Of a DNA stretch of 64,000 nucleotides, positions 33,470-42,027 are shown one piece after another. A program made the position numbers and the translations under genes. This stretch comes from Flavobacterium sp. I-STPP5a (GTDB lineage Bacteria; Bacteroidota; Bacteroidia; Flavobacteriales; Flavobacteriaceae): contig NZ_VHLM01000013.1 in NCBI RefSeq assembly GCF_009764685.1, forward strand, positions 1 to 64,000. Direction: 5' to 3'. Below the pieces are notes generated by a model, which worked only from the letters and a program-made list of their open reading frames with translations, had not been told where the DNA came from and ran no database searches. Position 1 is the first letter of the stretch. Every line of letters begins with the position of its first letter.

Positions 33470-34453
33470 TTATTTTAAATGCTCCCAATACCAGCCAACG
33501 GCCTCTTGCAAGCCTTCTTGTAATGAAAATAGCGGATTATAATTCAATAATAGTTGCGCTTTCTCAATGCTGGCCAAAGAATGCGGAATATCTCCTGCCC
33601 GGTTTGGACCATATTCTACTGCTACATGTTCAATTTCAGGATCATAAACCGATAAATACTGTTTTAAATAGGTGACCAAATTGTTCAACGTATTCCTATC
33701 CCCAAAAGCAGTATTGTATACCGTGTTTACGGCTTCAGGATTTTGAGTTAACATTGCCAATTCATTCATTTGTATCACATTATCAATATAGGTGAAATCT
33801 CTAGAATAATTACCATCGCCATTAATTCTTGGGCTTTCGTGTTGCATCAATTGCATGACAAACTTAGGAATCACCGCAGCATAAGCGCCATTAGGATCTT
33901 GTTTTCTTCCAAAAACATTGAAATAACGCAAGCCTATCGTTTCTAAACCATATGATTTGCTAAATATTTCAGCATACAGTTCGTTCACATATTTAGTAAT
34001 AGCATAAGGAGACAGGGGCTTGCCGATAGTTTCCTCTACTTTTGGGAGCGCTTCTGAGTCTCCATAGGTTGACGAACTAGCTGCATACACAAAACGTTTT
34101 ACTTTATGATCTCGTGCAGCGACCAACATATTCAAAAATCCCGAAACGTTGACGTCATTACTCGTAATGGGATCGTTTAATGAACGGGGAACAGAACCCA
34201 ACGCAGCTTGGTGCAATACATAGTCAACTCCATTTACAGCTTCATTACAAGTCATAGCATTACGAATATCACCTTCTATCAATTGGAAATTAGGGTGATT
34301 CAGACAGTTTTTCAAATTGTGCCGGTGTCCCGTTGCAAAATTATCCAAGCATACCACTTCGTACTTTTTATGTAAAAAATATTCACACAAATTAGATCCA
34401 ATAAAACCCGCTCCACCCGTAACCAATATCTTTTTTCGGACTTCGTTTTCCAT
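33470..34453 (-). CDS. UDP-N-acetylglucosamine 4-epimerase (WbpP/TviC-like SDR)
   Basis: A 327-residue extended SDR. NAD motif TGGAGFIGSNLCEYF (12-26), the WbpP-type LDNFATGHRHNL (36-47), HQAALGSVPRSL, SSSTYGD and YAITKYVNELYA with YxxxK. The ASVPRS/GSVPRS element places it with epimerases that prefer N-acetylated substrates (UDP-GlcNAc to UDP-GalNAc). Its product can feed the neighbouring 6-dehydrogenase and also the GT6 enzyme. Confidence 0.87.
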   Translation of the reverse strand: MENEVRKKILVTGGAGFIGSNLCEYFLHKKYEVVCLDNFATGHRHNLKNCLNHPNFQLIEGDIRNAMTCNEAVNGVDYVLHQAALGSVPRSLNDPITSNDVNVSGFLNMLVAARDHKVKRFVYAASSSTYGDSEALPKVEETIGKPLSPYAITKYVNELYAEIFSKSYGLETIGLRYFNVFGRKQDPNGAYAAVIPKFVMQLMQHESPRINGDGNYSRDFTYIDNVIQMNELAMLTQNPEAVNTVYNTAFGDRNTLNNLVTYLKQYLSVYDPEIEHVAVEYGPNRAGDIPHSLASIEKAQLLLNYNPLFSLQEGLQEAVGWYWEHLK

Positions 34454-34476
34454 GCTGTTTTTTATTTTACTGCTTT

Positions 34477-36924
34477 TTATGTGTTATTCTTTTTGACTAA
34501 ACCTTTTATTTTTTGGAACCAACCTTTAGGCTTTTCCTCTTCATAGTAACTTTTATCATAAGTACCATAGCCGTATCCATAACCTGTTCCGTATTTGGCT
34601 TTATTTTCATGACCGTTTAAGATAATGCTTGTATTATTCAACTCACCACGCTTGATGCGATTGTTCAATAATGCAATCATGTCTTTTTTAGTATAATTTT
34701 GTCTTACAATGTATAACGTTACATCACAGTATTGTGCCAGTTCAAGTGCATCCGAAACCAATCCTGCTGGTGGTGTATCTAATATTATGTAATCATATTC
34801 TTTCTTCAAAGCATTGATCAAATCCTCCATCCCTTGACTTATGATCATTTCTGAGGGGTTTGGCGGTATAGGTCCAGATAATATTACATCTAAATACGGA
34901 ATGTGCGTCTTATTGACAATCTCTTGTATTGATTTTTGTTTGATAATGTAATTAACAACCCCTACTTCGTTTGTTAAATTAAACTCAGCTGCAAGTCTAG
35001 GTTTGCGTAAATCCAACCCAATTATAACCGTCTTTTTTTCGCTCAAGGCAAAAACAGTGGCGATGTTGATAGAACAAAAGGTTTTCCCTTCACCACTTAT
35101 TGAAGAGGTAATCATCAACGTTTTAGCACCATCAACATTTTGTTGTTTGTACAAAAACTGTAAGGAGGACCGAATGGCTCTAAAGGATTCTGACAATGCT
35201 GATTTTGGTTTGTCAAAAACGGCCAAATTAGATTTCTCTTTATTGACCCCAACCACTCCAATCAATGGAATCTTGGTCATTTTATTAACATCATCACTAT
35301 TTTGTATAGTATCATTAATAAAGAAAACAAAGAAAACCCCTATCAACGGAATTAATATTCCCACGAAAAGTGCCAAAATATAATTCACCGATGTTTTTGG
35401 CCCAATAAGCCCTCCCCCTGTGTCTTTTGCAGGATCAATAAAATGAATATCTGATAAATTAGCTGCTTTTACAATATCAGCCTCGCTTCGTTTTTGTAAA
35501 AAAGTATTGTAAATATTGTCACTCAAGTCATACTTCCTTTTTATTTTTATTAGCTCTTGCTGGTCTTCGGGTAGTTTTTTGATCGTGCCTTCTGTAGCAT
35601 TGATTTTACTACTCACTAAGGCTAAATCGTATTGTAAGGCCCCTTTTGCCGTTGAAATATTTTCCAGTAATACTTTCTTTACCGCCTCCATTTGGTTGTC
35701 AAACTCTTGAAAAATTTTCTCGCTTTTTACAGCATAAGCCATTTCAGACCTTTGCGTAGACAAAGCGATTAATTTAGACACATTAACAACAATGTTAGGA
35801 TCATCAATTCCTGCAACAGAGGGCGCCGGAAGTTTAGCATAATTAACGCTATTATTTAAATACGATTTTAAGGAATTATAGTATACAATTTTTCGATTGA
35901 TTTCCTCTTTCTTAACATCATATTCCAAAATTTGTTCCGAGAATTTAACACCACCGTCTTCTACATCGTAAATATTCTTTCCTTTTCGAAACGATTTTAA
36001 CTCATTACCCGTTTCTTTCAGTTGAGTCTCCATGGCTATCAAGGTACTGTCTATAAAAGCAATGGTATTCGTTGCAAATTTATTTTTACTGTCCAACTGT
36101 CTTTTGATTAACATCTTGACCGTAGCATTCAAATATTCGACCAAACGGGTTTTATTAGTACCCTGCATGCTTAAAGTAATAATAGAGCCTGCCTTTTCAT
36201 AGGTTTGAACGTTAATGCCTTTGTAAGCAGCAACTGTTCCGTCAAAATCATTGAATTGAACAAAATACTCATTCCCTTTATACAGCCCTGGATTTTGGTT
36301 AAGTTCTAATTGCCAGTTGAGGAAAGGCAAAACTACTTTTTGTCCTACTTTGTATCGCTTTACAAACTCACCTGCAACCACATTGGTAGTACTATACGTG
36401 TTGGTAGCATATTGAATAACGTTTACGCTTGGGTTTTCAAACGGAATTTTGATTTCGTATTCAGTCTCAGTCAAAAACCTAATACTAATACGTTGCCCTG
36501 CAAGCTGCGCCTTGGTTTTGTCAATTTTTACAAAAAAAGGAACTGCTCCATAGGCATCTGTAAAATTGTATTTACCTTGTATTTGATAACTGATATAATA
36601 ATTCAATTGATCTACCACCAATTCATTATGAGATCTAGATTGTAGTGTAGTAGAAATGGTTTGAACTTGATCTGAATTACCTCCCCAATTGAATGTCAAA
36701 CTGGTATTTGAGGTAAAGAGTGGGTTGTTTTCCTCCTTTATGGAAATCATGGTCTCCATACCATAGATTTTCTCTTTTCGAATGTTGACTTGATAGGCAA
36801 TAATCAATGTAATGGCCAGACTAATTAAAAACCAACGCCAATAGCTGCTAATTTTAATCAGAAAGCCTTTAAAATCAAAACTAACTTGGTTTTCGAAAAT
36901 TGAAAAATCTTTGATATCTAACAT
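34477..36924 (-). CDS. wzc: Wzc-type polysaccharide co-polymerase and tyrosine autokinase (second copy)
   Basis: An 815-residue inner-membrane BY-kinase. TM1 at about 30-45, a periplasmic Wzz domain with long coiled coils, TM2 near residue 520, then the kinase with Walker A TSSISGEGKTF, Walker A' LDLRKPR and Walker B YDYIILDTPP. It ends in a tyrosine tail with GTGYGYGYGTYDKSYY. It is clearly diverged from the copy at 3166, so it is not a recent duplicate and may serve another polymer or the same one at another stage. It follows its wza by 15 bases. Confidence 0.93.
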   Translation of the reverse strand: MLDIKDFSIFENQVSFDFKGFLIKISSYWRWFLISLAITLIIAYQVNIRKEKIYGMETMISIKEENNPLFTSNTSLTFNWGGNSDQVQTISTTLQSRSHNELVVDQLNYYISYQIQGKYNFTDAYGAVPFFVKIDKTKAQLAGQRISIRFLTETEYEIKIPFENPSVNVIQYATNTYSTTNVVAGEFVKRYKVGQKVVLPFLNWQLELNQNPGLYKGNEYFVQFNDFDGTVAAYKGINVQTYEKAGSIITLSMQGTNKTRLVEYLNATVKMLIKRQLDSKNKFATNTIAFIDSTLIAMETQLKETGNELKSFRKGKNIYDVEDGGVKFSEQILEYDVKKEEINRKIVYYNSLKSYLNNSVNYAKLPAPSVAGIDDPNIVVNVSKLIALSTQRSEMAYAVKSEKIFQEFDNQMEAVKKVLLENISTAKGALQYDLALVSSKINATEGTIKKLPEDQQELIKIKRKYDLSDNIYNTFLQKRSEADIVKAANLSDIHFIDPAKDTGGGLIGPKTSVNYILALFVGILIPLIGVFFVFFINDTIQNSDDVNKMTKIPLIGVVGVNKEKSNLAVFDKPKSALSESFRAIRSSLQFLYKQQNVDGAKTLMITSSISGEGKTFCSINIATVFALSEKKTVIIGLDLRKPRLAAEFNLTNEVGVVNYIIKQKSIQEIVNKTHIPYLDVILSGPIPPNPSEMIISQGMEDLINALKKEYDYIILDTPPAGLVSDALELAQYCDVTLYIVRQNYTKKDMIALLNNRIKRGELNNTSIILNGHENKAKYGTGYGYGYGTYDKSYYEEEKPKGWFQKIKGLVKKNNT

Positions 36925-36939
36925 GTGTTCCGTGCCGTG

Positions 36940-37728
36940 TTAATTCTTTAACAATAAAAAGGTTGTGGTTGCTAATGACAACAAAGTAATAATAGTCCCT
37001 AAAGATTCTATACCCGTTTTTCCGGTACCCCACGTTTTCTGTTTGAGCGGTTTGACGTAAATATAGTCATTGGGTTGCAAATAAAAATAAGGTGATTGCA
37101 TGACATTTATATTTGTAAGATCAATATCAGCCATTTGTACACCGGTAGGCGTTTTTCGGATTACTGTAACGGCCTTCCTATCTCCTGTTATGCTGATATC
37201 ACCTGCATTTGCAATTGCTTCCATAATAGTAACTTGCTCTTGATACAAAGTTTTAGTTCCCGGAGCACCTATTTCTCCATTCATAGTAAAACGCAAACCT
37301 GCTAATTTTACGGTTACAAAAACGTTGGCTTCTTTAGTAAAATAATCTGATAAAAGTTGTTTTTCTATTCGAAGTCGAATGTCATCCAAGGTGTATCCAA
37401 TCACATTTTGCTCTCCCAAAACGGGAATTCGAATGTTTCCATGATCATCTACCCTGAATCCTTCAAAATACAATGACGCATCGGACTGGCTTTGTTTTCC
37501 ACCATCATTTGAAATAGAAAAAATGGATGCTAACTTAGGATCAATGGTTTTAATAGAAATGCTTAGCACATCATTGACTTGTAACCTGTACGGCTTTGAT
37601 GCCACCACCGAAATGGGAACCTCTGTCATGCCATCCTTTTTTTGCAAATAAATTAAATCTTGTGTTGCGATACATGATGTCATCAAAACACTGATTAGTA
37701 GCATCAAACCACCTACAAATTTGTTCAT
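36940..37728 (-). CDS. wza: Wza-type outer-membrane polysaccharide export lipoprotein (second copy)
   Basis: A 262-residue lipoprotein with lipobox LMTSC (Cys19), polysaccharide-export domain (VNDVLSISIKTIDPKLAS) and SLBB-like domain (MNGEIGAPGTKTLY). The C-terminus is hydrophobic. First gene of the leftward operon wza-wzc-epimerase-ugd-dehydrogenase-manC, with a -7 box at 37747-37754. Confidence 0.9.
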   Translation of the reverse strand: MNKFVGGLMLLISVLMTSCIATQDLIYLQKKDGMTEVPISVVASKPYRLQVNDVLSISIKTIDPKLASIFSISNDGGKQSQSDASLYFEGFRVDDHGNIRIPVLGEQNVIGYTLDDIRLRIEKQLLSDYFTKEANVFVTVKLAGLRFTMNGEIGAPGTKTLYQEQVTIMEAIANAGDISITGDRKAVTVIRKTPTGVQMADIDLTNINVMQSPYFYLQPNDYIYVKPLKQKTWGTGKTGIESLGTIITLLSLATTTFLLLKN

Positions 37729-37746
37729 TTTTCATTATTTTTATCC

Positions 37747-37754
37747 ACAAATAT
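37747..37754 (-). promoter_or_regulatory. -7 box of the second wza operon
   Basis: Minus-strand TATATTTG, 18 bases before the ATG. A TTG at the usual distance is not present. Confidence 0.5.
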
Positions 37755-37801
37755 AGCTTTTCATTTACGATATAAAAAGTATCCTAATGGGAATGCTTGT
37801 A

Positions 37802-38422
37802 TTAATTGTTTTTTAATGATTTCTCAAAAGGTACACGGTGCAAAATACTGCGTCCTAGTGTCACTTCATCTGCATATTCTAGTTCATCACCCACAGCTAT
37901 CCCTCTAGCAATAGTTGATACTATGATGTTGCTCGATGCAATTTGTTTGAAAATATAAAAATTGGTGGTATCCCCTTCCATTGTAGAGCTTAAGGCAAAT
38001 ATAATTTCCTGTACTGCCCCCGATTTGACTTTTTCAACCAATGCTGTAATGTGCAACTGGCTGGGACCAACACCATCAATAGGAGAAATTTTTCCACCCA
38101 AAACATGATAAATACCCCTAAACTGATTGGTATTTTCAATCGCCATCACATCTCTAATGTCCTCAACCACACAAATCACATTGTGGTTTCTACTGCTATT
38201 AGAGCAAATCTCACACACCTCCCGATCTGAAATGTTATTACAACTCACGCAGTATTTGATATCCTGCTTCATTGCAAGTAGGGCTTGCGCCAAAAATCCC
38301 GTTTGCTCCTTGGGCTGTTTTAACAAATGCAAGACCAATCGCAATGCCGTTCGCTTCCCAATTCCCGGAAGTTGCGACATTTCGTTGACTGCCTTTTCTA
38401 AAAGTTTTGATGAAAATTCCAT
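37802..38422 (-). CDS. recR: Recombination protein RecR
   Basis: A 206-residue DNA-repair protein that works with RecO/RecF to load RecA at gaps. Helix-hairpin-helix [17 protein letters not shown] (18-34), a four-cysteine zinc finger (YCVSCN with CEIC, about 57-72) and a Toprim domain ([12 protein letters not shown]) are intact. The -7 box TACATTTG lies five bases before the ATG, predicting a very short or absent leader. Confidence 0.96.
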   Translation of the reverse strand: MEFSSKLLEKAVNEMSQLPGIGKRTALRLVLHLLKQPKEQTGFLAQALLAMKQDIKYCVSCNNISDREVCEICSNSSRNHNVICVVEDIRDVMAIENTNQFRGIYHVLGGKISPIDGVGPSQLHITALVEKVKSGAVQEIIFALSSTMEGDTTNFYIFKQIASSNIIVSTIARGIAVGDELEYADEVTLGRSILHRVPFEKSLKNN

Positions 38423-38427
38423 ACCTG

Positions 38428-38435
38428 CAAATGTA
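38428..38435 (-). promoter_or_regulatory. -7 box directly before recR
   Basis: Minus-strand TACATTTG ends five bases from the recR ATG. No TTG at the proper -33 distance. If used, the recR message would be leaderless or nearly so. Confidence 0.4.
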
Positions 38436-38834
38436 GCAATTTGTTTATTTGTTCCGCGCCATTATTCCCAATTCCTAAACAATGATCAAGCTATATTGAA
38501 GGTTTTATTTTTGCATCATTACACCACCAAAAACTTTACAAAAAAACTTAAAACTTTCCTATAAACTCCATTTCACAATACCCAACTGTTTACAGTTTAG
38601 TAACAGTATCTAATTGGCATAAAGCCAAAAAAAGGAGATCCATTTCAAGTGATTATTTCTTATTTTCCTTGGAAATAGTCTTGTTGTAACAACCTTAATT
38701 GCGTTTGGTATTGATTGACTAATCTTTAAAATACAATCTTGAATCTATGAAATGCATATTAAAAACATATCTTTTTGATCAAGAGCGGTTTAATAACTAA
38801 TTAAGAAAATCAAAATCAATAAAACTTACGAATA
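38436..38834. other. Intergenic region without a supported gene
   Basis: About 400 AT-rich bases. A plus-strand TATTTTTG (38506-38513) resembles a -7 box, but no plus-strand gene follows before 39348, so it is either chance or the relic of a lost gene. Confidence 0.45.
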
Positions 38835-39200
38835 TTAATACTGATTGGTAGCCAATAAAACTAGAGTACAAGCCACTTCTACCTTAATATTGTTCAATTG
38901 TAACAACTGGTAAAACTCGGGATTCTCTGTTCCTGGATTAAAAATGACACGTTTAGGTTGTGCCTCAACTATATAGTTGTAATAATCGCGCTGACGTGTT
39001 GGGTTAAGATATAACGTAACAGTGTCTATGTTTTTAAGTGGAATTGCTTTCGTTTGGATTTTGATTCCAGCTACTTCTCCTGCATTTTGGCCCACAGCTA
39101 GTACTGAATGTCCTTTTTCAACTAACTGCTGTACTGCTTTGAACGCATAACGATCCGTTTTGGTCGTGGCACCCAGTACCAATGTTTTTTTATTCTTCAT
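38835..39200 (-). CDS. CoA-binding domain protein
   Basis: A protein of about 121 residues starting MKNKKTLVLGATTKTDRYAF. It has a single Rossmann CoA-binding domain (LVLGATTKTDRYAFKAVQQL; VLAVGQNAGEVAG; RVIFNPGTENPEF), like succinyl-CoA ligase alpha N-terminal domains. The cellular role of these free-standing domains is unknown. The frame stays open to 39236, but a -7 box TACTTTTG sits at 39224-39231, so the start must lie downstream. ATG at 39200 (or 39209) is chosen. Confidence 0.85.
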   Translation of the reverse strand: MKNKKTLVLGATTKTDRYAFKAVQQLVEKGHSVLAVGQNAGEVAGIKIQTKAIPLKNIDTVTLYLNPTRQRDYYNYIVEAQPKRVIFNPGTENPEFYQLLQLNNIKVEVACTLVLLATNQY

Positions 39201-39223
39201 CCTTATCATCCTTTTATGAGTCA

Positions 39224-39231
39224 CAAAAGTA
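39224..39231 (-). promoter_or_regulatory. -7 box of the CoA-binding protein gene
   Basis: Minus-strand TACTTTTG. It fixes the start of the gene, because longer forms would begin upstream of transcription. A purine-rich AAAAGG precedes the ATGs. Confidence 0.5.
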
Positions 39232-39321
39232 AGCAAAAAGGTTCACCTTATGTAGTGATTATGGTAATTGTTACGGTGCAATAAAAAAACATTGCGCTAA
39301 CAGTCCCAAACAAAAAATGAG

Positions 39322-39329
39322 TATTTTTG
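39322..39329 (+). promoter_or_regulatory. -7 box of the marC-like gene
   Basis: TATTTTTG, 18 bases before the ATG at 39348; -33 element not evident. Confidence 0.45.
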
Positions 39330-39347
39330 TGGTATTAAACAACAATT

Positions 39348-39977
39348 ATGGATCTCTTTATTTATCTTTTTGTCGCGCTTTTCTCTGTATTGAATCCTAT
39401 AGGTACCGTTCCTATTTTTGTAGGTCTTACTCAAAATGATCCCAAAAAAGAACGCTCGCGCATTTCTTTATGGACAGCCATAAACGTTTTCATTATCTTG
39501 ATAGTTTCTTTTTTTATTGGACAATATGTTTTGCTTTTTTTTGGCATTAGCATTGATGCACTCCGAATTGCAGGAGGTCTTATCATTGTAAGTTCTGGAT
39601 TTTCATTGCTCTCTGGTAAGTTTACCAAAAAACGAGGTATCAACAAAAAGGCAGAAACGGAAGCGCAACAACGAAATGACATTGCACTTACACCACTTGC
39701 AATACCCATGCTTGCGGGACCTGGATCTATATCGCTCCTCATTGCTTTTTATCAGGAACACAACAGCACCAAAGAAATCATCATTTCTACGCTAGCCATC
39801 TTAGCCATTGCAGTAACTATTTTTATCATTTTACGCAGCGCTCATTACCTCGCCAAAATATTAGGTGCTTCTGGAATTATCGCAATCTCCAGAATTGTAG
39901 GCTTTATTGTAATCGCCATTGGAATACAATACATTGTAAGCGCCATCATTAACATCATCAAAGTAAATCTTTCATAA
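39348..39977 (+). CDS. MarC-family integral membrane protein
   Basis: A 209-residue protein with six predicted membrane segments. Family signatures are LFSVLNPIGTVPIFVGLT (about 11-28) and LTPLAIPMLAGPGSISLLI (about 113-131). MarC proteins were once linked to multiple antibiotic resistance and are now listed as neutral amino acid transporter homologues. The true substrate is unsettled. It is a lone plus-strand gene with its own terminator. Confidence 0.92.
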   Translation: MDLFIYLFVALFSVLNPIGTVPIFVGLTQNDPKKERSRISLWTAINVFIILIVSFFIGQYVLLFFGISIDALRIAGGLIIVSSGFSLLSGKFTKKRGINKKAETEAQQRNDIALTPLAIPMLAGPGSISLLIAFYQEHNSTKEIIISTLAILAIAVTIFIILRSAHYLAKILGASGIIAISRIVGFIVIAIGIQYIVSAIINIIKVNLS

Positions 39978-40020
39978 AAAAAAGAAGCGGATCATTCAGT
40001 GAATGATCCGCTTCTTTTTT
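39976..40020. terminator. Bidirectional terminator between marC and ctlX
   Basis: GAAGCGGATCATT pairs with AATGATCCGCTTC, flanked by A-tract and T-tract, so it can stop both convergent genes. Confidence 0.9.
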
Positions 40021-40034
40021 AAAATACTTTTTTT

Positions 40035-40970
40035 CTAGCTTCTCGGCAAGAAAATCTCAGCCATCATACATCGGGCGCTTCCGCCACCACAAGCCTCAAT
40101 GGTATCTAGACTTGAACTCAGTATTATAGCATGCTTTTCTAATTGCGCCACTTGCTTTTCTGTAAGCGCCTGATGCGCCGCGGCACTCATAATCAAGAAT
40201 CTTTTACCAGCAGCTCCTTGCACTTCAAGCATGTTTCCTGCAAAACTATTCATCTGGTCTTCAGTTATTAAAATAACCTCTTTATTGTTTTCTTTTAAAT
40301 TATCCAGAACCATTTTGCGTTCTTTTTTGTCGTCTATGCAATCCGCACAAATCACAGCAAAAGTTTCGCCCAAACACATCATGACATTGGTATGATAAAT
40401 CAATTTTCTTTCGCCATCAACAGTCTGAAACGCTTCAAAAAGAACTGGAGCATAATCAAAATCTTCACAGAACTCAATAAACAACTCCTCATCTGCACGA
40501 GGTGACAAAGCACAATATGCTTTAGAATTGGTTCTATCCAAAAGAATACTACCCGTACCTTCTAAGAAAAAACCATCCTCTTCTGCTGATGTGTAATCTA
40601 CTATATTGTGTATAACAAAACCTTTATCTTCTAACAAGTCTAATACATCCTCACGGCGTTCTTGACGTCTGTTCTCAGCAAACATTGGATATAAAGCTAC
40701 ATCCCCATTTTCATGAAAAGATATCCAGTTGTTCGGAAAAATACTATCTGGCGTATCTGGAACTAGCGTATCGTTGACTACGGTAACATCTATACCTGCA
40801 GCAACTAATTTGGCTACAAAATCATCAAATTCTTGCTGTGCTTTCGCATTTACAGTTGCCGGTAATAAGCCATCTAGCACTTTTTGATAGTAATTATTCA
40901 CAGCCGTTTGCTCGTTCATTCTAAAAGCTACGGGCCTAATCATCAAGATGGAATTGGTAGTTTGTTTCAT
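40035..40970 (-). CDS. ctlX: Citrulline-utilisation hydrolase type (CtlX) / amidinotransferase-fold protein
   Basis: A 311-residue guanidino-group-modifying enzyme. It starts SILMIRPVAFRMNEQTAVNNYYQ and has FPNNWISFHENGDVALYPM (Asp/His region), ILDRTN, YHTNVMMCLGE (catalytic His region) and the C-terminal catalytic cysteine in GGGSARCMMAEIF (Cys301). Named after a proposed citrulline-to-ornithine hydrolase role, but substrates are poorly tested. It lies 76 bases after a second guanidino-modifying enzyme gene, implying a shared arginine/citrulline pathway. Confidence 0.88.
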   Translation of the reverse strand: MKQTTNSILMIRPVAFRMNEQTAVNNYYQKVLDGLLPATVNAKAQQEFDDFVAKLVAAGIDVTVVNDTLVPDTPDSIFPNNWISFHENGDVALYPMFAENRRQERREDVLDLLEDKGFVIHNIVDYTSAEEDGFFLEGTGSILLDRTNSKAYCALSPRADEELFIEFCEDFDYAPVLFEAFQTVDGERKLIYHTNVMMCLGETFAVICADCIDDKKERKMVLDNLKENNKEVILITEDQMNSFAGNMLEVQGAAGKRFLIMSAAAHQALTEKQVAQLEKHAIILSSSLDTIEACGGGSARCMMAEIFLPRS

Positions 40971-41046
40971 GTATTTTTAGTTTAAAGTTGAGTTGTTTAA
41001 AGTTGAATATTGCATTCTGTTTCACTTTAAACTTCAAAACAAATAT

Positions 41047-41961
41047 TTATTCTCTAATTAAAGGTAAGGTCGAACATCGCAACAAGCCTTCTTGTTTTGC
41101 AATCTCGGCATACGGAATTTCTTCTACTGTAAAGCCGTTTTCTCGAAGCCAATTGTTGAGTCTCGTAAAATTCCTTTCCGAAACTACAACACGAGTATCA
41201 ATTGAAAAAACATTAGAATTCATGTGATACATTTCTTCTCGGGTTAAATGAAAAAGATTTTCTTTACCAAAAAGATCTACAAGAAACACATAATCGGCTT
41301 CTTCTCTAAACCCATTTTTGTAGATAATTCCTTTGTTCGTTCCCAAAGGTTGAAAACAACAATCCAAATGTAAAGCATTGTCTCGAGCTTCAATTTTTGA
41401 TTTTACCAAATCGAATTCTTTTACAATCTTATTTGGAAATAAATCTCTAATATACTGAACGCCTCGCATATTCGTTCTTGCCGTAATGTAATCTTTATAG
41501 TCACTACCCTTGTATGTCCCAATAAAAATATAGTCATCCCATAACATCACGTCTCCGCCTTCAATATGAACTTCTTCTGGCGGTCGCACAACGTTTTCTG
41601 GTTTTATTTGATCAATTACATATTGAATTGCGTCGAGCTCTCGCTCCCTGTCTGGCAAAATATTAGACTTGACAAAAGTGCTTTCAATTACAAAACCAAT
41701 ATCTCTAGTGAAAATTTGGTTGTAATTCTCAATCATTTCAGGTCGATACACCTGCACATCATACTTTTCCAACACCTGCTTGAAAGCATCCATTTCCTGT
41801 ATCATGTCCTGCTCAAGTGGATAGGTACCGGCTAGAATATGCTCTAGTGATTTTGGATCATAAGCCTCGTCTGCTGTTGGCGTTGGTCCATTGTGAAGTG
41901 CTGATCCCAGTACTACAGCACGGAGTCTTGCTGTTTCATTTTTAACATTAATTGGTAACAT
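41047..41961 (-). CDS. Arginine deiminase/DDAH-related hydrolase
   Basis: A 304-residue pentein-fold enzyme. It has FTRDIGFVI (Asp/Arg substrate contacts), HIEGGDVMLWDD (Glu), the catalytic His in LHLDCCFQPL and the nucleophilic cysteine in LLRCSTLPL (Cys296). It lacks the extra helical domain of classical ArcA, so it is shorter than the usual arginine deiminase of about 400 residues and closer to dimethylarginine hydrolases. Substrate is uncertain (arginine or methylated arginine). Its promoter lies inside the gltA terminator region. Confidence 0.85.
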   Translation of the reverse strand: MLPINVKNETARLRAVVLGSALHNGPTPTADEAYDPKSLEHILAGTYPLEQDMIQEMDAFKQVLEKYDVQVYRPEMIENYNQIFTRDIGFVIESTFVKSNILPDRERELDAIQYVIDQIKPENVVRPPEEVHIEGGDVMLWDDYIFIGTYKGSDYKDYITARTNMRGVQYIRDLFPNKIVKEFDLVKSKIEARDNALHLDCCFQPLGTNKGIIYKNGFREEADYVFLVDLFGKENLFHLTREEMYHMNSNVFSIDTRVVVSERNFTRLNNWLRENGFTVEEIPYAEIAKQEGLLRCSTLPLIRE

Positions 41962-41980
41962 GTGTGTTTTCCCTTTTTAG

Positions 41981-41988
41981 CAAATATA
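41981..41988 (-). promoter_or_regulatory. -7 box of the ADI/DDAH-ctlX pair
   Basis: Minus-strand TATATTTG, 19 bases before the ATG, directly abutting the gltA terminator hairpin (41991-42018). Confidence 0.55.
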
Positions 41989-41990
41989 AA

Positions 41991-42018
41991 AAAAGCTTCA
42001 CTAAATAGTGAAGCTTTT
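41991..42018 (-). terminator. gltA terminator
   Basis: AAAAGCTTCACT (41991-42002) and AGTGAAGCTTTT (42007-42018) form a perfect 12-bp stem, with a T-tract leftward that leads into the next gene's -7 box. Confidence 0.85.
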
Positions 42019-42027
42019 AAAGTGTTT

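Noticed and set aside
38506..38513. Plus-strand TATTTTTG as a promoter for an unannotated gene
   Set aside because: No coding frame follows on the plus strand within 800 bases; the box is short enough to occur by chance in AT-rich DNA.
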